From Pomacea canaliculata (Eukaryota > Mollusca > Gastropoda > Architaenioglossa > Ampullariidae), in the NCBI RefSeq assembly GCF_003073045.1, contig NC_037593.1, forward strand, positions 2,099,525 to 2,163,524: 64,000 bases of DNA, written 5' to 3'. Each line of letters starts with the position of its first letter. Position 1 is the first letter of the stretch. The notes beneath the pieces are model-generated. The model made no database searches and had not been told where the DNA came from. It saw nothing but the letters and a program-made list of their open reading frames with translations. Below are positions 11,838 to 26,700 of the stretch, in pieces. The position numbers and the translations under genes were made by a program.

Positions 11838-13688
11838 ATGGAGACTAGCCAAGGCACGCATGCGCAGATCGCGACGAATCAACCTAATTAAGGAAGTGAT
11901 GAACGACGGCGCGCGCAGGCTGAGCACGCAGCTGTCCCGCCATTGGCTGACCATCGACCGCCACCTGGTGAGGGACCAGGAGCTGCGCAAGTCCCTGCGG
12001 CGACTGAGAAAAGAACGGAAACGATGGCGTCTGGGGCGAATGGGGACCAGGACACACAGTTCAGAGGACACCGAACCATTTGAGGAAGAGGACGACAAAG
12101 AGGAGGAGGAGGAAAGACAGGAAGACGAAGACGTGGAGGAGAAAGATGAAGTTGAAGAAGACAAGAGTCTGGGTGACATTCAATCGAAAATTACAGTTTC
12201 AGGAACCAGAACTGCGAGAGTACACTGGAAGGAAGCCACGAAAATAAGTGGCGAAGGAGACATACATAAAGAAAATAAAGAAAGAATAGAACAAATAAAG
12301 TCTGACTCGAAAGAAGAAGAAAGAAAGAAACGAGTGAAAGTGTCCAGTGATCCAACATTTACAGGTAACAAGTCTGACAGTCATAGGAAGGACAAATCCA
12401 GGTGTGAATTTGATCCCGTGGCAGGAGAGATTCAAACGGTTATGACAGTGCAAAGGTCAGGATGCAGTGACATTGGTGTATGCCAGGAGACAGAGATGAA
12501 GGAAGGAGGTGACAAAGATGTCAGCTGTCAACAAGAGGAGACAACTTTGAAAAGAAGGTCGGTAAGAAAGGGACGGGTAGAGAGAACGGCTTCCAACAGG
12601 AGCTGCGACAGTACCCAGAGTACCCGAGAAACAGAAGACAATCGCAAGGTGAAGATGAGGAACTCGCCCACCAAACGGTCTGTGCAAAGAAGGAAGGACA
12701 AGCGACTGGAACGTGCGAGGAGCGTGTTCCTGGAGGAACAGGAGAAACTCAGGCGTCTGCTGCTGGAAGCGACTCGCTCCTCCACCCACAAGCCCCCCGC
12801 GCCGCGCGGCAGGAGCCATTCCTTCGACGCAACGGGCTCCACCAACGACAACAACGACATCGACGCTGTCAAGGATGAAGCAGGAGGAGCAACAAGACAC
12901 CGACAGGAGGGGTCGAAGGTCGAAGGAAGGAGATTGAAGGCAGGGAGGCCATCTTCGCTTCACATCCGATCCCAGCCAACCACACCTGCCGCCAGACGAC
13001 AAGCGCGCGACGACACTCGAGGTAAACAAACATCTTCTTCTTCATTGGCGAGAAGCTCCAGCCACCGTGGTGGTCGTCCCTTGTCCTCCACCCTGGACTC
13101 CGACAACCTGACCTCCCCACGCAGGTCGCAAATGCAGGGAGCAGGTGAGGTGGGAGCGTTCAGAGGAAGCCCAGCACGTGCAGCAGGTGACTTGGGAGGA
13201 GCGCGCGACGAGGAGGACGAGGTGGTGGTGGAGGAAGACGACGAGGAGGACGAGGACCCTCTCAGCAAGCCGCCAGACACGTCCAGTGTCCGGGTACCCG
13301 CGTGGGTGACGCTGCTGATCATGACCGCCTACATCCTGGGTGGCGCAGTCATGTTCACCATGTGGGAGGACGACTGGGACTTCCTGGAGGGCTGCTACTT
13401 CTGCTTCATCACCCTCTCCACCATCGGCTTCGGCGACTTCGTCCCGGCACCAGCCTGGACTCGTGGGCGGCGCAGGAGAAGTGGACCATGTGCTGCGTGT
13501 ACCTGCTCTTCGGGATGGCCATGCAGTCCATGTGCTTCCACCTCATGCAGGAAGAGGTTCGAGCCTCTGTCCGGAGCCTGGCCGCCCGCTGCGGTCTCGC
13601 CACCAAAAACGATGCAATGGTAGAGGACGTGGTCGATGATTTTCAAAACACGGAGACAAACACTAAGACAAAGGAAGTTGTAACATAG
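11838..13688 (+). CDS. Two-pore-domain K+ channel, coding exon 3 (giant cytoplasmic loop, TM3, P2, TM4; one single-base frame shift)
   Basis: The exon starts after TTTGCTGCAG. The first ~480 codons are a highly charged cytoplasmic TM2-TM3 loop; most K2P channels have only a few tens of residues here. It contains a basic start (RMRRSRRINL), an acidic run near 12073-12165, and Ser/Arg-rich and Gly/Glu-rich tracts. TM3 follows at about 13288-13360, then the second pore with filter T-I-G-F-G at about 13393-13437. At the conserved FVPG turn (about 13445) one base is missing, so TM4 (EKWTMCCVYLLFGMAMQSMC) and the tail ending at TAG 13686-13688 continue in another frame. The shift falls in a CCCGG run and is most simply a consensus error, because everything beyond it is conserved. 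The assembled protein would be about 1,040 residues. AATAAA occurs at 14145-14150. Confidence 0.9.
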
Positions 13689-15817
<2,129 letters not shown>

Positions 15818-15958
15818 ATGCTGTCTACCAGGAAATCACTGAGAGATGAAATATTCCGTGAAAGGAAGCAGCCTTGGAGTCTTCTTGACACACTTGTAGT
15901 CATGCTGTGGTCAGACTCCACTCACCTCAACAGCAAACAGTTGTCTGTGACGAACACC

Positions 15959-17056
15959 ATGACGACAGTGACGTTCCTCTCCGAGAACATTTCAACGGCT
16001 GACATCAACGGCATTTCAACGGCTGCCAATATGGCGGACACTGTTACCAGTGACAGAGGCCATGGACCTGCTTCGCTCTATCCGCCACGATACTACATCG
16101 AGAGAGCCGGGTGCATACCCATGTCCGTGCTGGGTATCGTGGGTAACGTGGTGTCACTGGCGGTGTGGAACACCCAGCGGACCTACAGCACCACCATCTT
16201 CCTGTTCAAGTACCTGGCCGTGTGGGACATCGTCTTCCTCGTCACAATCATCCCCGTGATACTTCTGTCTGACAACAAGACTGTCAGTGTGCAGTTTGAG
16301 ATGTTTGATGTCTCGTCGTACCTGGCAGTCCTGGTGTCAGTCCACACCACACTTCTCATCGCTGTCAGTCGCTGGCTGGCCGCCTACAGACCCGTCCACG
16401 TCCACACCGGAAGTCTCCTCAGCCGCCGCCATGTCATCATCGCCTGTCTGGTCATCTTCCTCTGGTGCCTCGTCATCGCCGTTATCATCTTGCTGGTAAA
16501 AATCGTGATGATGGACTCCAAGACCCGGATAATCGTTTACATCACATTTAGCAGCATGGGAATGGCTCTCCCTGTCCTTCCTCTGGTCGTCTGCAATGTC
16601 CTTCTTCTACACAAACTGCATTCGCCATTTTCGCCGGAGTCACCAACATCGTACTCTGTACAACAACAACAACAACCACGGACATGGGACACCAAACGAC
16701 TGACACTGGCGATAGTGTTGATGAGTCTGTTTAGTCTACTGGCCTTCACCGTTGGTGAGATCACCACTAACTACTACTCGCTGATCGCCCTCAATGAGGC
16801 TGCTGGTCATAGGGGCGCTGGCAGTGTGGAGTCGCACTTGTCTGGCATTCTGGAGTCCAGCTTCTACCTTCTGAAGCAAATAAACTCCAGTATCAATGTT
16901 CTCTTCTACTTCGTGTTCTCTCGGGAGTTTCGCAAAGTGTGTACAAAGTATGTTGGTCGCTGTCTGTCCAGAAGCCGCGTGAAGCAAGTCGACCTCCATC
17001 AGCTTCACGAAGAATGCGGTAGTCGCAGCAGGATGGTGGGCACAACATCTCTGTAA
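15959..17056 (+). CDS. GPCR1: class A (FMRFamide-receptor-like) receptor, single exon
   Basis: Seven-transmembrane receptor, first member of a local family of four. The open frame extends upstream to an ATG at 15818, but the ATG at 15959 (MTTVTFLSENIS) gives a normal N-terminus with N-glycosylation sites, so I prefer it. TM1 has GIVGNVVSLAVW, TM2 has KYLAVWD, the end of TM3 reads AVSRWLAAYRP, and TM7 has NSSINVLFYFVFS. The DRY position is therefore S-R-W. A CWxP motif in TM6 and the usual TM3/loop-2 cysteine pair are not seen. Loop 3 has a short Gln run. The C-terminus is GTTSL. AATAAATAAA occurs at 17601-17610. The ligand is unknown; assignment to peptide-type class A receptors rests on the TM1-TM3 pattern. 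Confidence 0.85.
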   Translation: MTTVTFLSENISTADINGISTAANMADTVTSDRGHGPASLYPPRYYIERAGCIPMSVLGIVGNVVSLAVWNTQRTYSTTIFLFKYLAVWDIVFLVTIIPVILLSDNKTVSVQFEMFDVSSYLAVLVSVHTTLLIAVSRWLAAYRPVHVHTGSLLSRRHVIIACLVIFLWCLVIAVIILLVKIVMMDSKTRIIVYITFSSMGMALPVLPLVVCNVLLLHKLHSPFSPESPTSYSVQQQQQPRTWDTKRLTLAIVLMSLFSLLAFTVGEITTNYYSLIALNEAAGHRGAGSVESHLSGILESSFYLLKQINSSINVLFYFVFSREFRKVCTKYVGRCLSRSRVKQVDLHQLHEECGSRSRMVGTTSL

Positions 17057-19925
17057 ACAGCCTCCCTCAGCTCACTCAGGTAGAAATATACTGCAGTGAT
17101 AATAAGAGTGATAATAGCGATGATAAGAGCGATGGCAGAAATCCTTAAGAGAAGCTTAACACGAAAATCAAAGAACATCTACATTTCTACAACAACTACT
17201 TGCACTACTTTGTCACATTTTCTTGATACCATGAAGATAATTGATATTCTCAGACGTGGATTGCAGGAGTCGTCCTTGTGAAGGGCTGCGATGATTATTT
17301 CCTGTGACAAGGAGCAGACCCTAGAAATAATTCTTGTAGAAAAAGTTTTTTTTAAGTGTTATTGTAATTTAAATATTTACTGTGCAGGGTCTAATATTTC
17401 TATTCAGTTTGTTTTTTGTTTACAAAAGGTAAATTAGCTTAGTATTTTATACTGTATTTTGTCTCCTGTCTGAGAAATGTGTGAATAGTATCTGTATGTT
17501 CGTTCACCCGTATGTCCTTCCCTGTCAGATCAACATTTGTTGTCACTGATCGTGTCTGGCGATAGACACATTCTTGAAGTTTCTCATCTCTCATTTTGTT
17601 AATAAATAAAAAAATTTTAAATATCATTTTGAAAGCAATGCGTTGTCTTTCAACACAATTACAGCTATGTATTTATGTTTATAAAATTGAAACAACATCA
17701 GTCTTTACATATGACATGCATGTCAAAATTCCCTGTGTGACACTTTGTGGTAGCAGACCTTTAACTAACAAATATGATTGTAACCCATCAACAATCTGTG
17801 CGATGGACCATCAGTGTGAGAACGAACGATATTGACGATGGACTATCAATGTTACAAGTAATATTGACGATGGACCATCAGTGTGAGAGCAAACAAGATT
17901 GACGATGGAAGAATATTGACGACTATCAATATTCCAAAGAATATTGACGATGGACCATCAGTGTGGAAGCAAACAACATTGCGGTTAAACATGTGCACTG
18001 GCACACCAAGCTGCTTGATTATGCTTGGTGCAGGGAGACACCTTAGCTCTGACGATGTTCCTGTCCCGATGGCCAATGTCCACTCTCTGTTGTTGTGAGA
18101 GAAATAAGTGAATTGCTGTATGACTGCTCAGGGTTAACCTCAAGGCGGAAGGTGTTCACAGTAGGTCAAACATCGATCTCTCAAAGGTCAACCCTAGATT
18201 GGTGACCTCGGATACGATTGCTAGTGTGGCACTGGATTGTCACTAAGACTTGCATTCAGCATAGTATGTGACACAAGGAAAGCAGGAGACAACTCTATTC
18301 CAACTCTTATTTTTATTCTCAATCCTTTCTTTCACATTTGGTGATGGTAGTGTTGTGTGTTTTGCGCTTTTATATCGAGCTGCCCTATGATTGCCCTGTA
18401 GGATAAATACAGTTTTATCTTGTCTCATTATCAAATATAAAATAATTGACTATTCTAAACAATTAATTTTGATTGAAAGCTGATTAGTCATTTTATGAAG
18501 TTTTAATTCCTTGCTAAAACTATAAACAGCATACATTAACAGTAAAACCTGTTTTACAAGGCCATGAACAATTTGCAATATTATTATAATTAACTCTCAC
18601 ATCCGCTCTTTAAGCTCAACATTCACTGTCAGCCTGTCCTGTAAGTGGCTGTTGTCTGTAATTAACATTTAATGTTAATGTGCTGATGTGGCTGTCAGTC
18701 TCATGATGTAGAAGCCATAGTTTAGGACCGGAAGGTGTCGAGTTCGGCTCCGGTCTAGGGCTCGAGTTGTTTCTGTAGGCGAGGATGCTCAGTGTCAGGA
18801 TCCCTCCACCCACTGACATCGCTGCTCACTGCACATCGTGGCATGGGGAAGGCGAGGTGAAACTTTACATTAATTAAAATCTTGAGCAGTTGAAAATTTC
18901 TGCCACTGACATTAATAATTATTTCTATTAATTATTAACTGACATATTCCTTTTCGCACATGACAGGATGGCCTTAACTTTAAATAGATGTACAAATATA
19001 TTCTACATAGGATTCACTGATATTTCAAATTAATTAAAATGTTTGACTTATTTATTTTAAAGGGGAGGGAATTCGAGAAATCTTTGGAAAGCTGGAGAAT
19101 AAGTGTTTAAGATGTATGTATGTAGAAAAGGACAAAGTCCTGCAATGAATGCCACCTGGAAGACTGTTGGCATATTTCTGTCCTTGTCTGTACCCAGTGA
19201 ACGAGGCAAGGGAAGCAACCCGTCAGATGCATGATGGGCCACACACCAGCCTTGTATTTGCTGTTGTATACTGTCCTTACAATCTTACTGGCTAGTGTTA
19301 CCTCCAGGTAGGTCGTTCACACCTGACAGGATGGCCTTCAGTTTCTGACCACAGTGACGTCACTCACAGGTGGGGTCAACAGATGCCAGCTTATAGCTGA
19401 GGTCATGAACTGTCTTTGTCAACCTGTTACAGTGTTACATACGATACCATGCTCGTTTCAGTGCTGGTTACAGTGGGTAGAGTGGTGTCACGTGGTGTGC
19501 CAAGCATCCAGGGTTTGCTCAGTTCTACACTCGTCCTTGTCGATCTTCATTTTCATAAAATCTGTTGGCAGCCCACCCTGTTGTCATGACAATGTCCGTG
19601 AAGCCTGTGGTGGTGGAGCTGGTGCTGCTAGGAAATTGTCTTTGAGGTGAACCATTGCAAGAATATAGTTAAACCTACCAAGTCTCATTTTTCGGGAAGC
19701 AAATGTCTGCAGCAATGGACTTCTTGTCCAGTAATCACTGAATTTTGTCTTGATAGGTGCAATTATGAAAAAAAACTTTTTTTTATTTCATGCAGCTCGG
19801 CTGCCTTCCAAGTATTGACATAAGACCTAGCTGAAGCATGAACATCAGAGTTTTAACCTTATTTTTTTACATGTCTTGCAAAAAGATTTGTGGGTATCTT
19901 CATCTCTTTTATTTGTTGAGCGCCG
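17057..19925. other. Intergenic spacer after GPCR1
   Basis: No supported gene. A degenerate short tandem repeat built on GACGATGGACCATCAGTGTG lies at about 17795-17970. The rest is AT-rich single-copy-looking sequence. Confidence 0.5.
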
Positions 19926-19929
19926 CCTC

Positions 19930-20870
19930 CGTAGCGTTGGGTTATCTTGCTAAAGAAAACAAAAACAGATTAAAATAAACAATTTCAGTAAGGGAGTAAA
20001 CATTGATTTCTTATATCTTCTTTTAAAGACTTGATTATATATATATCTTGAGAAAACAATTTTTCAGTGCGGATCAGTTAACAAACGAAACACTGAAGAA
20101 TGGGAGATAACAAGCGCAACCTTTTTTTTTTATTTGTATTACGTCCCTTTGATTATTTTCTCCTTTGTCAGTTTGAATGTGTTGTTCAGTGTGGCGTCTG
20201 TGCACATAGTCAACATGCTCAGTTGGAGCCTAGAACCACCAAGACATAAACCAGAGACAGACTGTATTGTGGAATGACAACGTGCTTAAAAAACTTTTTA
20301 TCTTTCGACGAAATCAGTTTTATTTGACACAAGATCACAGTTCATGTCTTGCAAAATAAAGGACTTGTGAACCAATCCGATTTCGCTTTTGTTTTCCACT
20401 GAAAGAAAATTATTATACTGTGGGATCCTCATAAAGATTTCAGCAAAACGAAAATCTTTTAATGTCTAGTTAACTCGTCCGTCTGTCTCCCGTTTCTGTC
20501 TATTTATTCGTTTTGTTGTGTGTGTGTGTTACAACTAAATACCTATCTTGACGTGAACGGTTATCCCACACACTATCACTGCTAATAATCGACTCGATAT
20601 CAAAGATATAAATCATTATAATTAAAGACATCGCTGTATCTGGTGTAAACTAACTTCATCTTTCAACAGAGAAATGTCAGAATGGAAACGGAAAGGAGGA
20701 ATAAATGAACAGAAAAAGTCAACGTGTGCATGCTTCCTTTTCCAGTGTGATTTTCTTGTAAACAAAAGTTTCCTCAGGATGCATCTCGATAAAGATAACA
20801 AAAATTGAGACAAATTAAAATAAACTATTTAAAACAGTGAGAGACTAACAGTTTCGCAGAAGTTCGTGAG
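19930..20870. repeat. Diverged dispersed repeat blocks (copy 1)
   Basis: Two blocks, about 19950-20150 and about 20500-20870, recur in diverged form at about 40400-40600 and 40090-40460. Shared landmarks are GGGAGATAACAAGCG (20102 and 40539), ATGGAAACGGAAAG, GTGCATGCTT and AAAGATAACAAAAA. Block order differs between the two sites. No coding capacity was recognised. These could be parts of an old interspersed element. Confidence 0.6.
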
Positions 20871-21600
20871 TGTGTGCGAGTGTGTGTACCGCGAGAGAAT
20901 AAAAGAATAAAAGGTCTCATTCGTACACCCCGTGCAGGAGCACCACTGATGACATGTGACACTAGTAAGGACAGCTCACCTCCACGTTTTTCGCTCAGTG
21001 AACAGTGTGTGACATTCCCAGCGCAGCCGCCGAGACGCTTGGTCCTACCTGTACAGGTGTAAATACAGACAGAAAATACAGACATTTTTTAATCTGTGAT
21101 TTAGTTCCTTGCCCAGTCAAGGTAAGCAAATATGTTTTTATATTGTCCTGAATTCTAAATTCTGATTTCACAGCAAAAGTATTGTTAAATTGTTTCATGA
21201 GAAAAATCTTAACGTTCAGTAAGAAATCACGTGATGAGTTTAACTCAGGGAGACTAATAGCAGCAGTGAATGGTAGAGTCTCATTAGTCATTAAGTTGCA
21301 GGAACTGACGTGGAGGAGCAGTTAAGGAGGACCCGCTGAAACGAAGCCCTAACTACAGGAGGGCCTGAGAACCTTCTTCCTACACCGGACCTACCCAGGG
21401 GGTGACTGTCAACCGAGGGACGCCTGGGTAGCTCGAACCGATCCGGACAGCCCTGGAGTTTCTTCCCTTGTGGGTCGTCGAGGAATGGAGCATCGTGTCG
21501 ACGTTTCCACCAATGTCCAGACCCAAGAGTGTGGAGGTGCCTACCAGCATTTGTGTTTCCATGGAGATATGTGCAGTGGTGTGTCAGTGTAGTTGCTAGT
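20871..21600. other. Intergenic spacer
   Basis: No supported gene or repeat was recognised here; the short open frames have no domain-like features. Confidence 0.45.
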
Positions 21601-22865
21601 GTGACAGCTCACCTGCCTGGCAGTGACAGGGTGGGAGAAGAGCATTCCTGGCGCTGAGGTTCTTGAGAGTGTCCTACATCGGGACTGCAGATGAGGGGAA
21701 TGGTAAGTATTATCTTCGACTTACTCTTATTTGTCAATTTGTCAATTTGTCAATTTTTTAATTTGACCACTAGTCATCAGACATAGTTCCATAACGATAT
21801 CCCATTCTTCTAGTCAGCAAGTAGACAGACGCAAGGACAAATATAAGAAACTTTACATTTGTGGTGTGGAGCTAAAAATAGCGAGATGGTAAAGTTAGCT
21901 GAGTTGCCTGTGCGAGAATTATTTGGTGTTTGACCGTGTGTTGGGGCAGAGGGTTTGTTATTGTGATCTGACCTGAACCAGCTTAAAAAAATGCCATCTA
22001 CCATCATCTGCCATCATCTGCCATCATCTATCTGCCATTATCTGTGATTGTCCGTGACAATTGGTGACCCCAACGTGATTGTGGGTCTGTCTTGTCAACA
22101 GTTGTTGTGTAGAAGAATTGTCCTTTGAGGAGTCACGTGGTCTTTGTGTTGATGTTTATGGTTAATTTTAACATTTTATTCCGTCTCTAGCTCCAGAGGT
22201 CTAGTAAGGGCCTAGCCTCTGTCTCTACTGTATTCTGTCTTTCTTTCCCTGCTACCTTCACCTTAACCCTGAGTGTGGTGTTTATTGGAAGAAGCTTGGT
22301 AGTGTCTGAGTGTGTGATTATCTCCATTTTATTGGTTTGAGGAAAAAAATGTTTGGCTGTTCCTCAAACCTATATTGAACTTTAAATCTTGATGATGAGT
22401 AGTGTTCACATGATTACATGTCAAGACTGTGATTGCTCTTTGTTTGCTAGTTAGGATTGCTTATGTGTTTATTGCATCTCTAGAGAGATATTGCCTTTGG
22501 ATTTGAGATGTGTGTACACCCACTGATTTGATTGATGATTGAGTATAGTTGTTTCCTGACTAGTCTTGATTGAACTAGGGCTTACACCTTCAAGTGTTTA
22601 CAACTGTAGTTGACTTAGGGATTTTTACTCCTTTCATTTTGCGAATCATTTTGAAGGCACGTGTTGAAGCTGTCATTACATTTCTATCCCGACTGTATTT
22701 GTGAGATTATTTTGGGTGATTTTATTTTATTATTATTTGCTATCTTTGTGTTCAACATGGATCCCCCACTAGTATTTGATGTGATCTCATGTAAGAAAAA
22801 AGGTGAAAAGATAGGATTAGAAGGTGAAGCTTTGACTACGTACACAAATGTTGTCAATTGTTCTA
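21600..22865 (+). mobile_element. Remnant of the 5' part of a Gypsy-type LTR retrotransposon (fossil)
   Basis: A primer-binding-site-like stretch (TTGGTGACCCCAACGTGATT) lies at about 22064-22083. It resembles the one in the larger Gypsy fossil near 56.9 kb. A gag-start-like peptide begins at 22757 (MDPPLVFDVISCKKK, then GEKIGLEGEALTTY). The outer boundary near 21.6 kb is only a guess and no matching LTR pair was found. The element is broken and incomplete and merges into trinucleotide-rich repeats on its right. Confidence 0.45.
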
Positions 22866-23460
22866 AGTTGTTGATGTTGTTGATGGTTGTTGATGATAAT
22901 TGTTGATAGTTGCCGATTTTTGTTGTTGGTGGTTGATGATGAGGATGATGGTTATTGAAGATGATGATTTATGATGATAATTGTTGTTGATGATGATGAT
23001 TTATAATTGATGTCGATGAATGATGATTGTTGTTCATGTTTGATGATGATTATTGATGATGATGAAGATGGTGGTTATTGAAGATGATGATTTATGATGA
23101 TAATTGTTGTTGATGATGATTGATTATAATTGATGTCGATGAGTGATTGTTGTTCATGTTTGATCATGATTATTGATGATGATGAAGATGATGGTTATTG
23201 ATGATAACTGTTGTTGTTGATGATGATTGATTATGATTGATGCTGATGAGTGATGATTGTTGTTAATGGTTGAATGATTACTGATGATGGTTATTAAAGA
23301 TGATGATTTATGATGATAATTGTTGTTGATTGATTGATAATTGATGATTGATTATAATTGATGTCGATGAGTGATGATTGTTGTTCATATTTGATCATGA
23401 TTATTGATGATGATGATGATTATTGATGATTGTTGTTGATTAATGATTAATATAGAAAAT
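22865..23460. repeat. Degenerate ~120-bp TGATGA-rich minisatellite
   Basis: About four to five imperfect copies of a unit containing TTATTGAAGATGATGATTTA and ATAATTGTTGTTGATGATGA, spaced about 100-122 bp apart. Trinucleotide GTT-rich sequence follows to 23712, where the heptamer array starts. Confidence 0.75.
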
Positions 23461-23712
23461 GATGTTGATTGGTGGTGCTTGTTGGTGCTTGTTGACCGTG
23501 GTTGTTAATTGGTTGTTGCTGCTTTTCGTTGTTGAGCTTGGTTGCTGTTGAAGTTGCTAGTTGTTGTAGTTGTTATTGATGGTGGTTGTTGTTGCAGTTG
23601 CTTGATTGTCAAGATGATTGTTGATTGGTTCCTGTTAGTTAATTAATTGAGGATAGATTCTTAATTAGATGTTGTTGTTGGTTGTAAAGGTTGTTTGTTG
23701 TTGTTATTATTG

Positions 23713-26700
23713 CCATCAGCCATCAGCCATCAGCCATCAGCCATCAGCCATCAGCCATCAGCCATCAGCCATCAGCCATCAGCCATCAGCCATCAGCATC
23801 AGCCATCAGCCAGCCATCAGCCATCAGCCATCAGCCATCAGCCATCAGCCATCAGCCATCAGCCATCAGCCATCAGCCATCAGCCATCAGCCATCAGCCA
23901 GCCATCAGCCATCAGCCATCAGCCATCAGCCATCAGCCATCAGCCATCAGCCATCAGCCATCAGCCATCAGCCAGCCATCAAGCCATCATCATCAGCCAT
24001 CAGCCATCAGCCATCAGCCATCAGCCATCAGCCATCAGCCATCAGCCATCAGCCATCAGCCATCAGCCATCAGCCATCAGCCATCAGCCATCAGCCATCA
24101 GCCATCAGCCATCAGCATCATCAGCCATCAGCCATCAGCCATTCATCAGCCATCAGCCATCAGCCATCAGCCATCAGCCATCAGCCATCAGCCATCAGCC
24201 ATCAGCCATCAGCCATCAGCCATCCATCAGCCATCAGCCATCAGCCATAGCCATCAGCCAATCATTCAGCCATCAGCCATCAGCCATCAGCATCAGCCAT
24301 CAGCATCACCATCAGCCATCAGCCTCAGCCATCAGCCAATCAGCCATCAGCCATCAGCCATCAGCCATCAGCCATCAGCCATCAGCCATCAGCCATCAGC
24401 CATCAGCCATCAGCATCATCAGCCATCAAGCCATCAGCCATCAGCCATCAGCCATCAGCCATCAGCCATCAGCCATCAGCCATCAGCCATCAGCCATCAG
24501 CCATCAGCCATCAAGCCATCAGCCATCAGCCATCAGCCATCAGCCATCAGCCATCAGCCATCAGCCATCAGCATCAGCCATCAGCCATCAGCCATCAGCC
24601 ATCAGCCATCAGCCATCAGCCATCAGCCATCAGCCATCAGCCATCAGCCATCAGCCATCAGCCATCAGCCATCAGCCATCAGCATCAGCCATCAGCCATC
24701 AGCCATCAGCCATCAGCCATCAGCCATCAGCCATCAGCCATCAGCCATCAGCCATCAGCCATCAGCCATCAGCCATCAGCATCATCAGCCATCAGCCATC
24801 AGCCATCAGCCATCAGCCATCAGCCATCAGCCATCAGCCATCAGCCATCAGCCATCAGCCATCAGCCATCAGCCATCAGCCATCAGCCATCAGCCATCAG
24901 CATCAGCCATCAGCCATCAGCCATCAGCAGCCATCAGCCATCAGCCATCAGCCATCAGCCATCAGCCATCAGCCATCAGCCATCAGCCATCAGCCATTCA
25001 GCCAATCAGCCATCAGCCATCAGCCATCAGCCATCCATCAGCCATCAGCCATCAGCCATCAAGCCATCAGCCCATCAGCCATCAGCCATCAGCCATCAGC
25101 ATCAGCCATCAGCCATCAGCCATCAGCCATCAGCCATCAGCCATCAGCCATCAGCCATCAGCCATCAGCCATCAGCCATCAGCCATCAGCCATCAGCCAT
25201 CAGCCATCAGCCATCAGCCATCAGCCATCAGCCATCAGCCATCAGCCATCAGCCATCAGCCATCAGCCATCAGCCATCAGCCATCAGCCATCAGCCATCA
25301 GCCATCAAGCCATCAGCCATCAGCCATCAGCCATCAGCCATCAGCCATCAGCATCAGCCATCAGCCATCAGCCATCAGCCATCACCATCAGCCATCAGCC
25401 ATCAGCCATCAGCCATCAGCCATCAGCCATCAGCCCATCAGCCATCAGCCATCATCAGCCATCAGCCATCAGCCATCACAGCCATCAGCCATCAGCCATC
25501 AGCCATCAGCCATCAGCCATCAGCCATCAGCCATCACCATCAGCCATCAGCCATCAGCCATCAGCCATCAGCCATCAGCCATCAGCCATCAGCCATCAGC
25601 CATCAGCATCAGCCATCAGCCATCAGCCATCAGCCATCAGCCATCAGCCATCAGCCATCAGCCATCAGCCATCAGCCATCAGCCATCAGCCATCAGCCAT
25701 CAGCCATCAGCCATCAGCCATCAGCCATCAGCCATCAGCCATCAGCCATCAGCCATCAGCCATCAGCCATCAGCCATCAGCATCAGCCATCAGCCATCAG
25801 CCATCAGCCATCAGCCATCAGCCATCAGCCATCAGCCATCAGCCATCAGCCATCAGCCATCAGCCATCAGCCATCAGCCATCAGCCATCAGCCATCAGCC
25901 ATCAGCCATCAGCCATCAGCCATCAGCCATCAGCCATCAGCCATCAGCCATCAGCCATCAGCCATCAGCCATCAGCCATCAGCCATCAGCCATCAGCCAT
26001 CAGCCATCAGCCATCAGCCATCAGCCATCAGCCATCAGCCATCAGCCATCAGCCATCAGCCATCAGCCATCAGCCATCAGCCATCAGCCATCAGCCATCA
26101 GCCATCAGCCATCAGCCATCAGCCATCAGCCATCAGCCATCAGCCATCAGCCATCAGCCATCAGCCATCAGCCATCAGCCATCAGCCATCAGCCATCAGC
26201 CATCAGCCATCAGCCATTCAGCCATCAGCCATCAGCCATCAGCCATCAGCCATCAGCCATCAGCCATCAGCCATCAGCCATCAGCCATCAGCCATCAGCC
26301 ATCAGCCATCAGCCATCAGCCATCAGCCATCAGCCATCAGCCATCAGCCATCAGCCATCAGCATCAGCCATCAGCCATCAGCCATCAGCCATCAGCCATC
26401 AGCCATCAGCCATCAGCCATCAGCCATCAGCCATCAGCCATCAGCCATCAGCCATCAGCCATCAGCCATCAGCCATCAGCCATCAGCCATCAGCCATCAG
26501 CCATCAGCCATCAGCCATCAGCCATCAGCCATCAGCCATCAGCCATCAGCCATCAGCCATCAGCCATCAGCCATCAGCCATCAAGCCATCAGCTCAGCCA
26601 TCAGCCATCAGCCATCAGCCATCAGCCATCAGCCATCAGCCATCAGCCATCAGCATCAGCCATCAGCCATCAGCCATCAGCCATCAGCCATCAGCCATCA

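Noticed and set aside
18711-18790. tRNA-like or SINE-like segment with a B-box resemblance (GAGTTCGGCTCC)
   Set aside because: No matching A box at the right spacing and no terminal repeat or poly(A) tail; likely chance.
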